NCBI GenBank assembly: GCA_903836515.1
Contig: CAILQW010000041.1
Location: forward strand, 1-56,731
Direction: 5' to 3'
Source of the DNA: Candidatus Omnitrophota bacterium
GTDB taxonomy: Bacteria; Omnitrophota; Gorgyraeia; Zapsychrales; Fredricksoniimonadaceae
DNA length: 56,731 bases
Shown: positions 26,804 through 36,147 of the stretch, piece after piece
Position numbering within the stretch: position 1 is the stretch's first letter
Layout: every line of letters begins with the position of its first letter
The notes under the pieces: model-generated
Database searches by the model: none
What the model saw: only the letters and a program-made list of their open reading frames with translations
What the model was told of the DNA's origin: nothing
Position numbers and translations under genes: made by a program

Positions 26804-27592
26804 ATGAGGACATCCAATCCGGTATTGAAAGATGATGTATTCGCGTCGGCGGCAAGTTTCGCGCCGGGGCAGGTCATGACGGTTCAGGGCGTGGTCAATA
26901 AATCCCTGATCCTGCTGGCGTTGTTGACAGGCGCTGCCGTATGGCTCTGGAGCACGTCGATGCCCCAGATCCTTCCGGGCATGGGCATGGACGCGGTGGC
27001 GGCACAGGTATCCGGGAGCATGGCGCGGATTATGCCCTTCATGATGGTCGGCGGCATTCTCGGGCTTGTTCTGGCGCTTGTCACGATTTTCAAGAAGGAG
27101 TGGGCGGGGTTCACCACACCGGCCTATGCCGTGTGTGAGGGGCTTGTTCTGGGCGGCCTTTCCGCGATCTTTGAACTGAAATTCCCCGGCATTGTGATGC
27201 AGGCCGTGGCGCTGACCTTCGGGACGCTGTTTTGCCTCCTGATGGCCTATAAGACCGGGATCATCCGCGTGACCGAGAAATTCCGCCTGGGTGTTTTTGT
27301 TGCGACCGCGGCCATCGGGCTTGTGTATCTGGTCTCTTTTGTGCTGGGATTTTTTCATATTGCGGTCCCGTTCATGGTGGGGTCAAGTCTGGTGAGCATC
27401 GGGTTTAGCCTGTTCGTGGTGGGCATCGCGGCGCTTAACCTTGTACTGGATTTCGATTTCATCGAACAGGGGGCCCAATCGGGTGCGCCGAAGTATATGG
27501 AATGGTTTGGCGCGTTCGGGCTCATGGTGACCTTGGTATGGCTTTATATGGAGATCCTTCAGCTGTTGGCAAAATTGCGCGGCAGAGACTGA
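26804..27592 (+). CDS. Bax inhibitor-1/YccA family membrane protein
   Basis: Multi-TM; MRTSNPVLKDDVF...FIEQGAQSGAPKYMEWFGAFGLMVTLVWLYMEILQLLAKL. Confidence 0.88.
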   Translation: MRTSNPVLKDDVFASAASFAPGQVMTVQGVVNKSLILLALLTGAAVWLWSTSMPQILPGMGMDAVAAQVSGSMARIMPFMMVGGILGLVLALVTIFKKEWAGFTTPAYAVCEGLVLGGLSAIFELKFPGIVMQAVALTFGTLFCLLMAYKTGIIRVTEKFRLGVFVATAAIGLVYLVSFVLGFFHIAVPFMVGSSLVSIGFSLFVVGIAALNLVLDFDFIEQGAQSGAPKYMEWFGAFGLMVTLVWLYMEILQLLAKLRGRD

Positions 27593-27619
27593 TATAGAAC
27601 GATCATGGGGTGTTGATTC

Positions 27620-27658
27620 AATCCGTCTTTCCCCCTACCCGAGGGGGAAAGACGGATT
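27620..27658 (+). terminator. Long intergenic inverted repeat, probable terminator
   Basis: AATCCGTCTTTCCCCC-TACCCGA-GGGGGAAAGACGGATT, perfect 16-bp arms. Confidence 0.7.
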
Positions 27659-27735
27659 TCTTTGCTGATCAGGGTTATAAATGGCATACTTAAGGCTTCT
27701 TTCATGCCTGTTGTTCATATTCTGGAGATTTCAAG

Positions 27736-29973
27736 ATGCGCCGGGTCATGGCATTATTTATCCTTCTGACGTTTATGACGCAGTGTTTGCTGCCGTCGGG
27801 CTATGCCCAGGAGCTGATGCCTGAGCCCGGGAAGATGGCCGCACTCAGCCCTGCCTTTCATCCGCCTGTCCTTACGGGTCTCAAGGTGGACATTAAAGAT
27901 CCGTTCCGGTTTGATTTTATTCTGGATCCAGGGAATGCCGGTCATGGTGTAGAGACGCAAAATCTTGCGTCTCTACGAAAAGATTCGGTTCACCTGATCA
28001 AATATTTCCTCGCCGCGCTTACCGTTCCCGAAAAAGACCTGTGGGTTAACTTGTCCCCGTATGAAAAAGACCGCATTGTGCCGGAAGCCTTCGGACAGAC
28101 GGAAATGGGGCGGGACCTTGTGGCGGAAGATTATCTCTTAAAGCAGATCACCTCAACCCTGATGTATCCCGAGGGGGAAACGGGGAAGCTGTTCTGGCAG
28201 AAGATCTACGCCCTTGCGGCGGAGAAATTCGGCAGCATTGATATCCCGGTGGATACGTTCAACAAGGTATGGATCGTGCCGGCCCAGGCTGTTGTTTATG
28301 AAAACGCGTCCACGCATAGCGCGTATGTGGTGAAGTCGACCCTGAAGGTCATGCTGGATTCAGATTATGTTGCGCAAAACGCCGCTGTAGAGACGCAAAA
28401 TCTTGCGTCTCTACATCACGATGCGACAGCCCGACAGGAACTCGCCAAACAAGTCATCCGCGACGTCATCATCCCCGTCCTTGAAAAAGAAGTGAACGAA
28501 GGCAGGAATTTCGCCCCCTTGCGTCAGGTTTACAATGCGCTGATCCTGGCCACGTGGTACAAGAAGAAGGTCAAAGACAGCCTGTTGTCCCGGGTGTATG
28601 TTGACCGCAAAAAGATAGCGGGTGTCAATATCGACGATCCGCAGGAAGCGGAGAAGATCTGGGGCCGGTATGTGGCGGCCTTCAAGAAAGGCGCCTATAA
28701 CTATATCCGGGAGGAGTACGATCCCCTCACACGGGAGACGATCCCGCGGAAGTATTTCGCGGGCGGGTTCGGGTTTAAGGATATGGGAAAGCAGCTTGAT
28801 ACAGTCCATAAGCTTGATGCGGCGGAGCTTTCCGGCAGGCAGCAGAAAGTCAGTGTGCAGATTGCGCCAACAGTCGAGAACCCCGCGTTGAATGATCCGC
28901 AGACAGCCCTGCGCCAGATCGGAGCACGTGCGGCGGATACGTGGCGTATTTTTCAACATGAATCCGGCCCTTTGATGAATAATGTACTCCTCCAAAGCTT
29001 AGACGTGGAAGAATCGCTTGGTGCGACAACAATAGATGGCTTTGCTCAAGATTGGGATAGCCTATGGTGGACTGCATTAGTCAATGGGTTGATTAAGCCT
29101 TTGGGTGACCAGCTGACCGGCGAATCTGATTATGTGCAGAAAGGTCAGATTTTCCTGGCATTTCAGAAAGATTGTTTACTGAACATTGATAAGCTTGTGT
29201 GTTTATTAGATCAAGACAAGCAACGTTTTTTAACGGTTGTAAAAGCGTTACAGGTGTTAAGGACCTATTTTGATCGTTTGTTCGATGATAATCTGAAACT
29301 GGAGCGGATGAATATAGTAACGCTGTTAGCTGAAGTGCCCCGTAGTTTTGAACCGTCTTTTGTAGACGGGATAGGGATTTATTCGCCGTCGGGATCCGAG
29401 GAGATATGGATCGTCGCAGATCCATTACGATTACGGGAAGTTTTTCTTAATTTGTTTAAAAACGCTGTGGAGGCGCTGGAGCCAAGGGCCCGGGAAGAAA
29501 AAATAACGATCGATGCCCGTTTATCTCCGGATGCTAAAGCTGTTGTTGTGTGCATCTCTGATACAGGTAAAGGCATGTCGTTGAAGCAGTTGCAATTTAT
29601 TTGGGCGGAGGGGTATACGTCGGGCAAGAAAAATGGCCACGGCATTGGGACGTATGTTGCCAAGAAATTGGTCGAGGCGCACGGCGGTACGATCGCGGTT
29701 GAAAGCAAGCCGGACCAGGGGACCATGTTCACCGTGACCCTGCCGGTATCAGGCCCTGCCACAGGCGATTCCCAGGACCCCGGGACCGGCGGTATTGACC
29801 TGACATCCGCGCCGGGGAACCTTGAGGCACAGGGTGATGGGGCCGGGGTTGCCTTTAACTTTGACCCGGCCCAGGTCGCACGGTTTGAATCAGCGTCCGG
29901 GTTTGTGCCGGTCATCATGGCTGTTGAGCCCGACGTGAACCTGGCGGCCTTCCTTGGGCTTCCGGGATCTTAA
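27736..29973 (+). CDS. Modular family member 1: shared N-terminal domain + histidine-kinase-like HATPase + shared C-terminal GGID module
   Basis: Signal-like N-terminus; TVPEKDLWVNLSPYEKDRI...FNKVWIVPAQAVVYE...LKVMLDSDYV; FLNLFKNAVEAL, VVVCISDTGKGMS, GHGIGTYVAKKLVEAHGGTI; GGIDLTSAPG...FNFDPAQVARFESASGFVPVI. Confidence 0.85.
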   Translation: MRRVMALFILLTFMTQCLLPSGYAQELMPEPGKMAALSPAFHPPVLTGLKVDIKDPFRFDFILDPGNAGHGVETQNLASLRKDSVHLIKYFLAALTVPEKDLWVNLSPYEKDRIVPEAFGQTEMGRDLVAEDYLLKQITSTLMYPEGETGKLFWQKIYALAAEKFGSIDIPVDTFNKVWIVPAQAVVYENASTHSAYVVKSTLKVMLDSDYVAQNAAVETQNLASLHHDATARQELAKQVIRDVIIPVLEKEVNEGRNFAPLRQVYNALILATWYKKKVKDSLLSRVYVDRKKIAGVNIDDPQEAEKIWGRYVAAFKKGAYNYIREEYDPLTRETIPRKYFAGGFGFKDMGKQLDTVHKLDAAELSGRQQKVSVQIAPTVENPALNDPQTALRQIGARAADTWRIFQHESGPLMNNVLLQSLDVEESLGATTIDGFAQDWDSLWWTALVNGLIKPLGDQLTGESDYVQKGQIFLAFQKDCLLNIDKLVCLLDQDKQRFLTVVKALQVLRTYFDRLFDDNLKLERMNIVTLLAEVPRSFEPSFVDGIGIYSPSGSEEIWIVADPLRLREVFLNLFKNAVEALEPRAREEKITIDARLSPDAKAVVVCISDTGKGMSLKQLQFIWAEGYTSGKKNGHGIGTYVAKKLVEAHGGTIAVESKPDQGTMFTVTLPVSGPATGDSQDPGTGGIDLTSAPGNLEAQGDGAGVAFNFDPAQVARFESASGFVPVIMAVEPDVNLAAFLGLPGS
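27949..27976. repeat. Palindromic element family A inside a CDS (GTAGAGACGCAA-AATC-TTGCGTCTCTAC)
   Basis: Perfect 12-bp arms; identical to 28387-28414; translated VETQNLASL. Confidence 0.97.
28387..28414. repeat. Palindromic element family A, second copy in the same CDS
   Basis: Identical 28 bp, same reading frame (VETQNLASL). Confidence 0.97.
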
Positions 29974-30483
29974 TGAACACTGGTTGGTATCCGTATCCCG
30001 ATGCATTTTCTTCCCGTTGACGCATGCGTCCTTCAGCAGGGCCATGGCCATGGCCAGGGTCTGGCGTTTGATCTGGGAGCGCGTGCCCTTGAAGAGAAAT
30101 TTTCTGACAATGGTACGACGGGGTGAAGCGGCCGCGATGAAGACAAGCCCCACAGGTTTTTCAGGTGTCCCGCCGGAAGGGCCGGCAATGCCGGTCGTGG
30201 CCACCGCGAAGGTGGCATCCAGGCTGCGGCGTATGCCCTGCGCCATGGCTTTGGCCACGGGGGCGCTGACAGCACCGTGGCGGCGGATCAGGGCAGGGGC
30301 CACTTTCAGGAGCGCAGATTTTGCGGTGTCCGCGTAGGCCACAACACCGCCCTTGAACCATACGGATGCACCGGGGATGTTGGTCAGGGTATGGGCGATC
30401 AGCCCGCCGGTACAGGATTCGGCGGTGGCAAGCGTTTGACGGGCGGCGATCAGCCGCCGGATAAAGTGTGATGCAGGGCGCAT
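29890..30483 (-). CDS. CinA C-terminal (PncC-type nicotinamide-nucleotide amidohydrolase) domain protein
   Basis: RRLIAARQTLATAESCTGGLIAHTLTNIPGASVWFKGGVVAYADTAKSALL...ATTGIAGPSGGTPEKPVGLVFIA; C-terminal extension overlaps the upstream gene antisense. Confidence 0.9.
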   Translation of the reverse strand: MRPASHFIRRLIAARQTLATAESCTGGLIAHTLTNIPGASVWFKGGVVAYADTAKSALLKVAPALIRRHGAVSAPVAKAMAQGIRRSLDATFAVATTGIAGPSGGTPEKPVGLVFIAAASPRRTIVRKFLFKGTRSQIKRQTLAMAMALLKDACVNGKKMHRDTDTNQCSLRSRKPKEGRQVHVGLNSHDDRHKPGR

Positions 30484-30575
30484 GGGGGTATTTTAAGGGG
30501 CGAAAATCGGAATTACAAGTCCGGCAGAAAAAAAGTTCCCTGGTGCGGTTAAAACTGTTACTTTGTAATATACAA

Positions 30576-30703
30576 GTTTAGCGCATCCGATTTTTCGCCT
30601 GCCTTATCGCGCCACCCTTCCGGCTTCTCTCGGGGGTAAACCCCCTCGTTCCAGGCGGAAAGGCACCCGGCACTTGGCGCGGCGAAAACACAGGGCGCTA
30701 AAC
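30576..30703. repeat. Dispersed repeat, copy 2 (128 bp)
   Basis: Near identical to 17570-17699 except the apical loop. Confidence 0.95.
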
Positions 30704-30752
30704 AAATACTGACAAGTATGTCAAAATCGTTCGATCATGGAGTTTTCCCGCA

Positions 30753-31802
30753 GTGAAAATATTTCTCACCAGCAAGGAAGGTTTCGAAAAAGTACTGGCC
30801 CGCGAGATCGCCGGTTGCGGCCTTAAGTCAGAGGGGCATGGCACAGGGTGGGTTATGGCCGACGGTGATCCGGCGTTCCTTACCCAGCAGGCGGGCGGCC
30901 TTTGTTTTGCTTGCGACATTCTTCAGAACCCTCAGGATATTCATGCTGAGTCCGTGAATGGTTTTGTGCGGGCGCTGGTCGATCTTTTTACAGCGCATCT
31001 GGGCACGGGGAGGATCGACGGGTCGTGGCCGTATGCGTTTTTATCCTTTGGTGATGAAAAACTGGGCCGTTATACCCAGTCGCTCAAGGAACGCTGGCTT
31101 GAGGCCTTGCGCAAGAAAATGTCCCGCATGGCCCGGTCGGCGCAGGAAGGGATCCCGCAGGGACCTGCGTTCGCCGGAGGTTTTTTTGTTGTTGTCACGG
31201 ATTTCAATAAAGCCCGGGTTTCTTTTAAGGCCATGTCCCAGGGGCAGCAACGCATGAAGATGGACCCCCAGTCTCCGTCGCGTTCGTATCTCAAGCTGGA
31301 AGAGGCTTTTCATATTTTTGAGTGTACGCCTAAGGAAGGGGATCGTGTCATTGACCTGGGGGCGGCCCCCGGAGGCTGGAGCCTGAGCGCGCTTAAACGC
31401 GGGGCTTCGGTCATTGCCATTGATAACGGCCCTTTGCGCGAGCCGGTGAAATCGCATCCTAAAATGGTGCACCTTAAGGCTGACGCCTTGAAGTACCGGC
31501 CTGAGGCGCTTGATCCGGTGGATTGGCTTTTATGCGATGTCCTTGAGGCGCCGGAAATTATCCTTGGACTTTTACGCCAATGGCTGGAGAACAAATGGTG
31601 CCGTCATTTTATCGTGAACCTCAAGCTTGGCCGGAGAGATCCGGTTGCTTTGCTGGCAGAGATCCGCGATGGGACCAAAGGGCTTTGGCCGTATTGCCAG
31701 GCGTTATCCTTGAGGCAGTTGTACCATGATCGGGAAGAGATCACCTTGATGGGGACGGTGAGGATGTCCGGTAAAGATCAAGCCGGGCAGGGCAGGCCAT
31801 GA
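30753..31802 (+). CDS. FtsJ/RlmM-like rRNA methyltransferase
   Basis: FKAMSQGQQRMKMDPQSPSRSYLKLEEAFHIF...GDRVIDLGAAPGGWSLSALKRGASVIAIDNG. Confidence 0.85.
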   Translation: MKIFLTSKEGFEKVLAREIAGCGLKSEGHGTGWVMADGDPAFLTQQAGGLCFACDILQNPQDIHAESVNGFVRALVDLFTAHLGTGRIDGSWPYAFLSFGDEKLGRYTQSLKERWLEALRKKMSRMARSAQEGIPQGPAFAGGFFVVVTDFNKARVSFKAMSQGQQRMKMDPQSPSRSYLKLEEAFHIFECTPKEGDRVIDLGAAPGGWSLSALKRGASVIAIDNGPLREPVKSHPKMVHLKADALKYRPEALDPVDWLLCDVLEAPEIILGLLRQWLENKWCRHFIVNLKLGRRDPVALLAEIRDGTKGLWPYCQALSLRQLYHDREEITLMGTVRMSGKDQAGQGRP

Positions 31803-33088
31803 ACCGGCCTTATAGGGAACCAACCCTTCTTGTCGCCGACAAGGCTCAAAAGATCTACGATCTGCCGGGTTATGCCGTGTGCGGCCAGGCGGACCGATGG
31901 ATTGCGGCCTTGAGCCTGGATGAGATGATCCCCCTTCCCAAGGGAAGCCGCCTTTTCTTTTTGCCTGACCGTCATCCGGTTGCCTTTAACACCAGCACCC
32001 GGGATTATGAGACGCTTGACGATTTCTTTGCTGTGGCGGCGTTTATTCCTCCGGGTTATACGCAGGCATGGACCGCGGCGTATGTCGAGGCGCCAGGGGC
32101 CGGATTGCTGCCATTATATTCTTATGCCCCGGTCGCTTGCCATCGCGGTATTTATTATGTGCCAGCGGTGCGGGTGGATCGGCGCCAGGTGCATGATCTT
32201 TCCTGCCTCGATCATGCCGCACTCGACCGCGGCATGGCGCCGTTCAAGCACACGGCCAATCGTCTGATCCGGCATCTGGCACATTGCGCACAAACCAATT
32301 ACTGCCCTAACGCGATCAACTTTTTCCTGGGGCGGCATGAATGCCCGCTGCCCACCTCACCCCGTTGCAATGCCCGCTGTCTGGGCTGTATCTCATTCCA
32401 GCCTAAAGGTTCCTGTCCTTCCACACAACAGCGCCTGACATTCGCCCCGACGGCCGAGGAAGTGGCTGAGGTGGCGTTGACCCATATTAAGGCGGCGCGG
32501 CGGCCGATCGTCAGTTTTGGCCAGGGCTGTGAGGGGGAGCCGCTCCTGGCGGCGCCTGTTATCCGTCAAGCCATCGGGATCATCCGCCGCAGGACAGCAC
32601 GGGGCATTATTCACATGAACACCAATGCCAGCCTGAGTGCCGCGATGGAGGCGTTGTGCGTCGCGGGGTTGGACAGCATTCGTGTCAGCTTGAACAGCGC
32701 TCAGGAGGCGTTTTACGAGCGTTATTACGCGCCCCGGGGGTATGCTTTCGCGGATGTGTGCCGCTCGATCGCCATGGCCAAGCGCCACAAGAAATTCGTA
32801 TCTCTTAATTATCTGGTCATGCCGGGCTTTACCGACAGGGCCGGGGAGTTCAAGGCTCTGGTCGATCTGGTGCGTACCTGTAAGGTTGACATGATCCAGT
32901 GGCGGAACCTGAATTATGATCCCCGCCATTATTTCCGGTGCATGCAGGTTGATCCGCAGGAAAAGCTGCTGGGGATAGCGGCCGTCATCCAGCGCCTTAA
33001 GGCCAGGTTCCCCCGGCTGCGTCATGGTTATTTCAATGTGAGCGATATCCCCCACACGTCAGGTGCCCGCGTTAAAGGGGCACCATGA
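31799..33088 (+). CDS. Radical SAM protein of unknown substrate with a long N-terminal extension
   Basis: CNARCLGCISFQ (CxxxCxxC), FGQGCEGEPLL, IHMNTNASLS. Confidence 0.8.
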   Translation: MNRPYREPTLLVADKAQKIYDLPGYAVCGQADRWIAALSLDEMIPLPKGSRLFFLPDRHPVAFNTSTRDYETLDDFFAVAAFIPPGYTQAWTAAYVEAPGAGLLPLYSYAPVACHRGIYYVPAVRVDRRQVHDLSCLDHAALDRGMAPFKHTANRLIRHLAHCAQTNYCPNAINFFLGRHECPLPTSPRCNARCLGCISFQPKGSCPSTQQRLTFAPTAEEVAEVALTHIKAARRPIVSFGQGCEGEPLLAAPVIRQAIGIIRRRTARGIIHMNTNASLSAAMEALCVAGLDSIRVSLNSAQEAFYERYYAPRGYAFADVCRSIAMAKRHKKFVSLNYLVMPGFTDRAGEFKALVDLVRTCKVDMIQWRNLNYDPRHYFRCMQVDPQEKLLGIAAVIQRLKARFPRLRHGYFNVSDIPHTSGARVKGAP

Positions 33089-33121
33089 GCTGCCCGGGGT
33101 TTTAAAGGCCGGATAAACGGC

Positions 33122-33150
33122 TTGACAGGGTTTTATAATTAGAATAATAT
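33122..33150 (+). promoter_or_regulatory. Promoter upstream of ribBA (TTGACA-17-TAATAT)
   Basis: Consensus -35, 17 nt spacer. Confidence 0.65.
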
Positions 33151-33161
33151 GACACACTAAC

Positions 33162-33183
33162 ACCGCCGGGTAGGCGGTTTTTT
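33162..33183 (+). terminator. Rho-independent terminator-like hairpin between promoter and ribBA
   Basis: ACCGCC-GGGTA-GGCGGT followed by TTTTT. Confidence 0.75.
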
Positions 33184-33209
33184 GGTCATTTGACAAAGGA
33201 CAATTCTTT

Positions 33210-34409
33210 ATGTTCCATCCTATCCCCGAGATCCTCGAAGAACTTCGTCAGGGCCGCATGGTCATCGTCATGGACGACGAAGGCCGCGAAAACGAAGGCG
33301 ATGTTCTGGTGGCCGCAGAATTCGTCACGCCCGAGATCATCAATTTCATGGCCAGGCATGCGCGCGGGCTTATTTGCGTGCCCATGATGCCTGAACGGCT
33401 GGATGCCCTGGGCCTTTACCCGATGAAGGACGCCACGAGCGATCTTCATCAGCCCTGCAACACCGGCTGGGCGATCTCCGTTGACGCGGCGCACGGCGTC
33501 ACGACCGGGATCTCCACCGCAGACCGTGCCTTTACGGTAAAGCTTCTCATCGATCCCAATTCTTCGCCCAAAGACCTGATCACGCCGGGACATCTTTTTC
33601 CTCTGCGTGCCAAAAAGGGCGGGGTGCTGGTCCGCGCCGGGCATACCGAGGCCTCGGTTGATCTCACACGCATGGCCGGCCTTTATCCGGCGGGTGTCAT
33701 TTGCGAGATCATGAATGACGACGGCACCATGGCCCGCACCAACGACCTCATTGAATTTTCCAAAAAACATAACCTGAAGATCTGCACGATCGACAGCCTG
33801 ATCGAATACCGCCGCAAGAACGAAAAGTTCATTGCGCGCGAGGCCGAGGGAGATCTTCCTACGACGTTCGGCAATTTTAGGATGATCGTTTATTCCTCGA
33901 CGATCGACAATTTTCAGCATGTGGCCCTGGTGATGGGGAAGGTCGATGATACGACCCCGGTTCTGGTGCGGGTGCAGTCCGAATGCCTGACAGGGGATGT
34001 GTTCGGGTCCCTGCGCTGCGATTGCAACGGCCAGCTGGAAGAGTCCATGAAGCGTATCGCCAACGAGGGGGCCGGCGTTCTGCTTTATATGCGCCAGGAA
34101 GGCCGCGGCATCGGGCTTGTCAACAAGCTCAAGGCCTACAGCCTTCAGGATAGCGGCATGGATACCGTCGAGGCTAACGAGGCGCTGGGTTTTGCGGCCG
34201 ATTTGCGCGATTACGGCATCGGGGCGCAGATCATGGTCGATCTTGGCTTGAAGCAGATCCGCTTGTTGACCAACAACCCGCGCAAGATCGTCGGGCTGGA
34301 AGGGTACGGGCTGGGTGTGGTCGAGCGTGTGCCGTTAAAGATCCCTCACAACGAGAAGAATAAGAAGTATCTGGAAGCTAAAAAGCAGAAACTGGGGCAC
34401 TGGCTGTAA
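33210..34409 (+). CDS. ribBA: Bifunctional 3,4-dihydroxy-2-butanone-4-phosphate synthase / GTP cyclohydrolase II
   Basis: [81 protein letters not shown]. Confidence 0.97.
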   Translation: MFHPIPEILEELRQGRMVIVMDDEGRENEGDVLVAAEFVTPEIINFMARHARGLICVPMMPERLDALGLYPMKDATSDLHQPCNTGWAISVDAAHGVTTGISTADRAFTVKLLIDPNSSPKDLITPGHLFPLRAKKGGVLVRAGHTEASVDLTRMAGLYPAGVICEIMNDDGTMARTNDLIEFSKKHNLKICTIDSLIEYRRKNEKFIAREAEGDLPTTFGNFRMIVYSSTIDNFQHVALVMGKVDDTTPVLVRVQSECLTGDVFGSLRCDCNGQLEESMKRIANEGAGVLLYMRQEGRGIGLVNKLKAYSLQDSGMDTVEANEALGFAADLRDYGIGAQIMVDLGLKQIRLLTNNPRKIVGLEGYGLGVVERVPLKIPHNEKNKKYLEAKKQKLGHWL

Positions 34410-34410
34410 T

Positions 34411-34878
34411 ATGAAGGGCAAAGTTGTTCACACATCGTGTGCAGGAAAGCCCAGGTTTGCGGTGGTGGCCGGTGAATTCCACGCGTCCATCACCGAAAGC
34501 CTTCTCAAGGCGTGTGTCGACGAGTTTTCGCGCCACGGGGTGTGTGAATGCGAGATCCAGGTTGTCCGGGTACCCGGCGCTTTCGAGGCGCCGCTTACGG
34601 CCCTGAAGCTCGCCCGCCGCAAGAATATCCAGGCCGTGATCTGCCTGGGCGCGGTGGTCCGGGGAGAAACATTTCATTATGAACTGGTGGCTCAGGCGGC
34701 GGCGCGCGGCATCATGGAGGTGGCGCTGTCCACCGGCAAGCCTGTTATTTTCGAGATCCTCGCGGCCGATACCCTCAAGCACTGCCAGGAACGCGCCAGG
34801 GAAGGCGACCGTGACAACAAGGGGGCTGCGGCCGCCCGGGCCGCGCTGGACATGGTCCGGACGCTCAAGACTATTTGA
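34411..34878 (+). CDS. ribH: 6,7-dimethyl-8-ribityllumazine synthase
   Basis: [37 protein letters not shown]. Confidence 0.95.
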   Translation: MKGKVVHTSCAGKPRFAVVAGEFHASITESLLKACVDEFSRHGVCECEIQVVRVPGAFEAPLTALKLARRKNIQAVICLGAVVRGETFHYELVAQAAARGIMEVALSTGKPVIFEILAADTLKHCQERAREGDRDNKGAAAARAALDMVRTLKTI

Positions 34879-34888
34879 GAGGGTGCTG

Positions 34889-35317
34889 ATGCGTAAACGA
34901 AGTGTAGCCAGGGAATCCGCCCTCAAGATCCTTTACCAGATGGAAATGACAGGCCGTGAGCCTTCCGAAGCGCTGCCCGCGTTCTGGCAGCAGGAGCCGG
35001 ATCATCCCCAGGATGTGCGTGATTTCGCCGCCAGGCTTGTGGAAGGCATCCATGCACATATGCCCGAGATCGACGGGAAGCTGGGCGAGTACGCTGCCAA
35101 CTGGCAGCTCAGCCGCATGGCTGTCATTGACCGCAATGTCCTGCGCATCGGTCTTTATGAATTGAAGTTCGCCGCGGATATCCCTCCCAAGGTTGCCATC
35201 AACGAGGCGGTTGACCTTGCCAAGAAGTATGGAGACCACGATTCCGGCAAGTTTGTCAACGGCATCCTCGACAAGGTCCACAAGAGAGAGATCGCGCCCC
35301 CCGGGCCTGCGTCATGA
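34889..35317 (+). CDS. nusB: Transcription antitermination protein NusB
   Basis: [21 protein letters not shown]...[54 protein letters not shown]. Confidence 0.95.
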   Translation: MRKRSVARESALKILYQMEMTGREPSEALPAFWQQEPDHPQDVRDFAARLVEGIHAHMPEIDGKLGEYAANWQLSRMAVIDRNVLRIGLYELKFAADIPPKVAINEAVDLAKKYGDHDSGKFVNGILDKVHKREIAPPGPAS

Positions 35318-36147
35318 GCGACCGTTTCGCCGACCTGCATATCCATACGTTTTATTCCGACAGTACCGCGTCGCCGGCCGAAGTGGTCGATGAAGCGATG
35401 CGCGCCGGTTTGGCCTGCATTGCCATCGCGGACCACGATACCGTTGCCGCTCTTCCGGACACCCGTACCGCGGCTGCGCCGCACGGGCTGGAGGTGATCG
35501 CCGGCGTTGAATTGTCATCGGATTTCAACGGGAAGGATATCCATATTCTGGGTTATTGTTTTGACAACGCTTCCGGGCCGCTGGCACTGCGTCTGAAAGA
35601 GATGCAGGAAGGGCGTATGGCACGGATGAGGAAAATGATCGCCCGCCTCGGAGAGCTGGGCATCACGGATATCAGCCAGGAAGATGTGGCGGGGTTGACG
35701 CATTCCGATTCTGTCGGGCGCCTGCATCTGGCCAAACTTTTGCTGGAACGCGGCCATGTCCGGTCGCTCGAGCAGGCCTTTACGCGTTATCTGGCCGAAG
35801 GGGCGTGCGCGTATTTTCCGAAACTCAGGCAAACGCCCTTTGAGGCCGTGAAACTTATCCGTGATTCCGGCGGGGTGGCCGTCATGGCGCATCCGGTCCT
35901 GACGCAGCGGGATGACCTGATCCCGGCGCTGGTCAAAGCCGGGTTGGGCGGGCTTGAAGCGTATTATCCCAACTGCCTGATGGAAACCGTGAACCGTTAT
36001 CTGGCCATGGCCGCGGCGCATGACCTTGTGGTGACAGGCGGATCTGATGCGCACGGCGCGTCCAAAACAAACACGTTCATCGGGAAAGCTTATGTCCCGT
36101 ATCACTGGGTTGAGGCCTTGAAGCGGCGCGCCGGGAGGCAGCCGTGA
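35314..36147 (+). CDS. PHP-domain phosphoesterase
   Basis: [56 protein letters not shown]. Confidence 0.92.
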   Translation: MSDRFADLHIHTFYSDSTASPAEVVDEAMRAGLACIAIADHDTVAALPDTRTAAAPHGLEVIAGVELSSDFNGKDIHILGYCFDNASGPLALRLKEMQEGRMARMRKMIARLGELGITDISQEDVAGLTHSDSVGRLHLAKLLLERGHVRSLEQAFTRYLAEGACAYFPKLRQTPFEAVKLIRDSGGVAVMAHPVLTQRDDLIPALVKAGLGGLEAYYPNCLMETVNRYLAMAAAHDLVVTGGSDAHGASKTNTFIGKAYVPYHWVEALKRRAGRQP

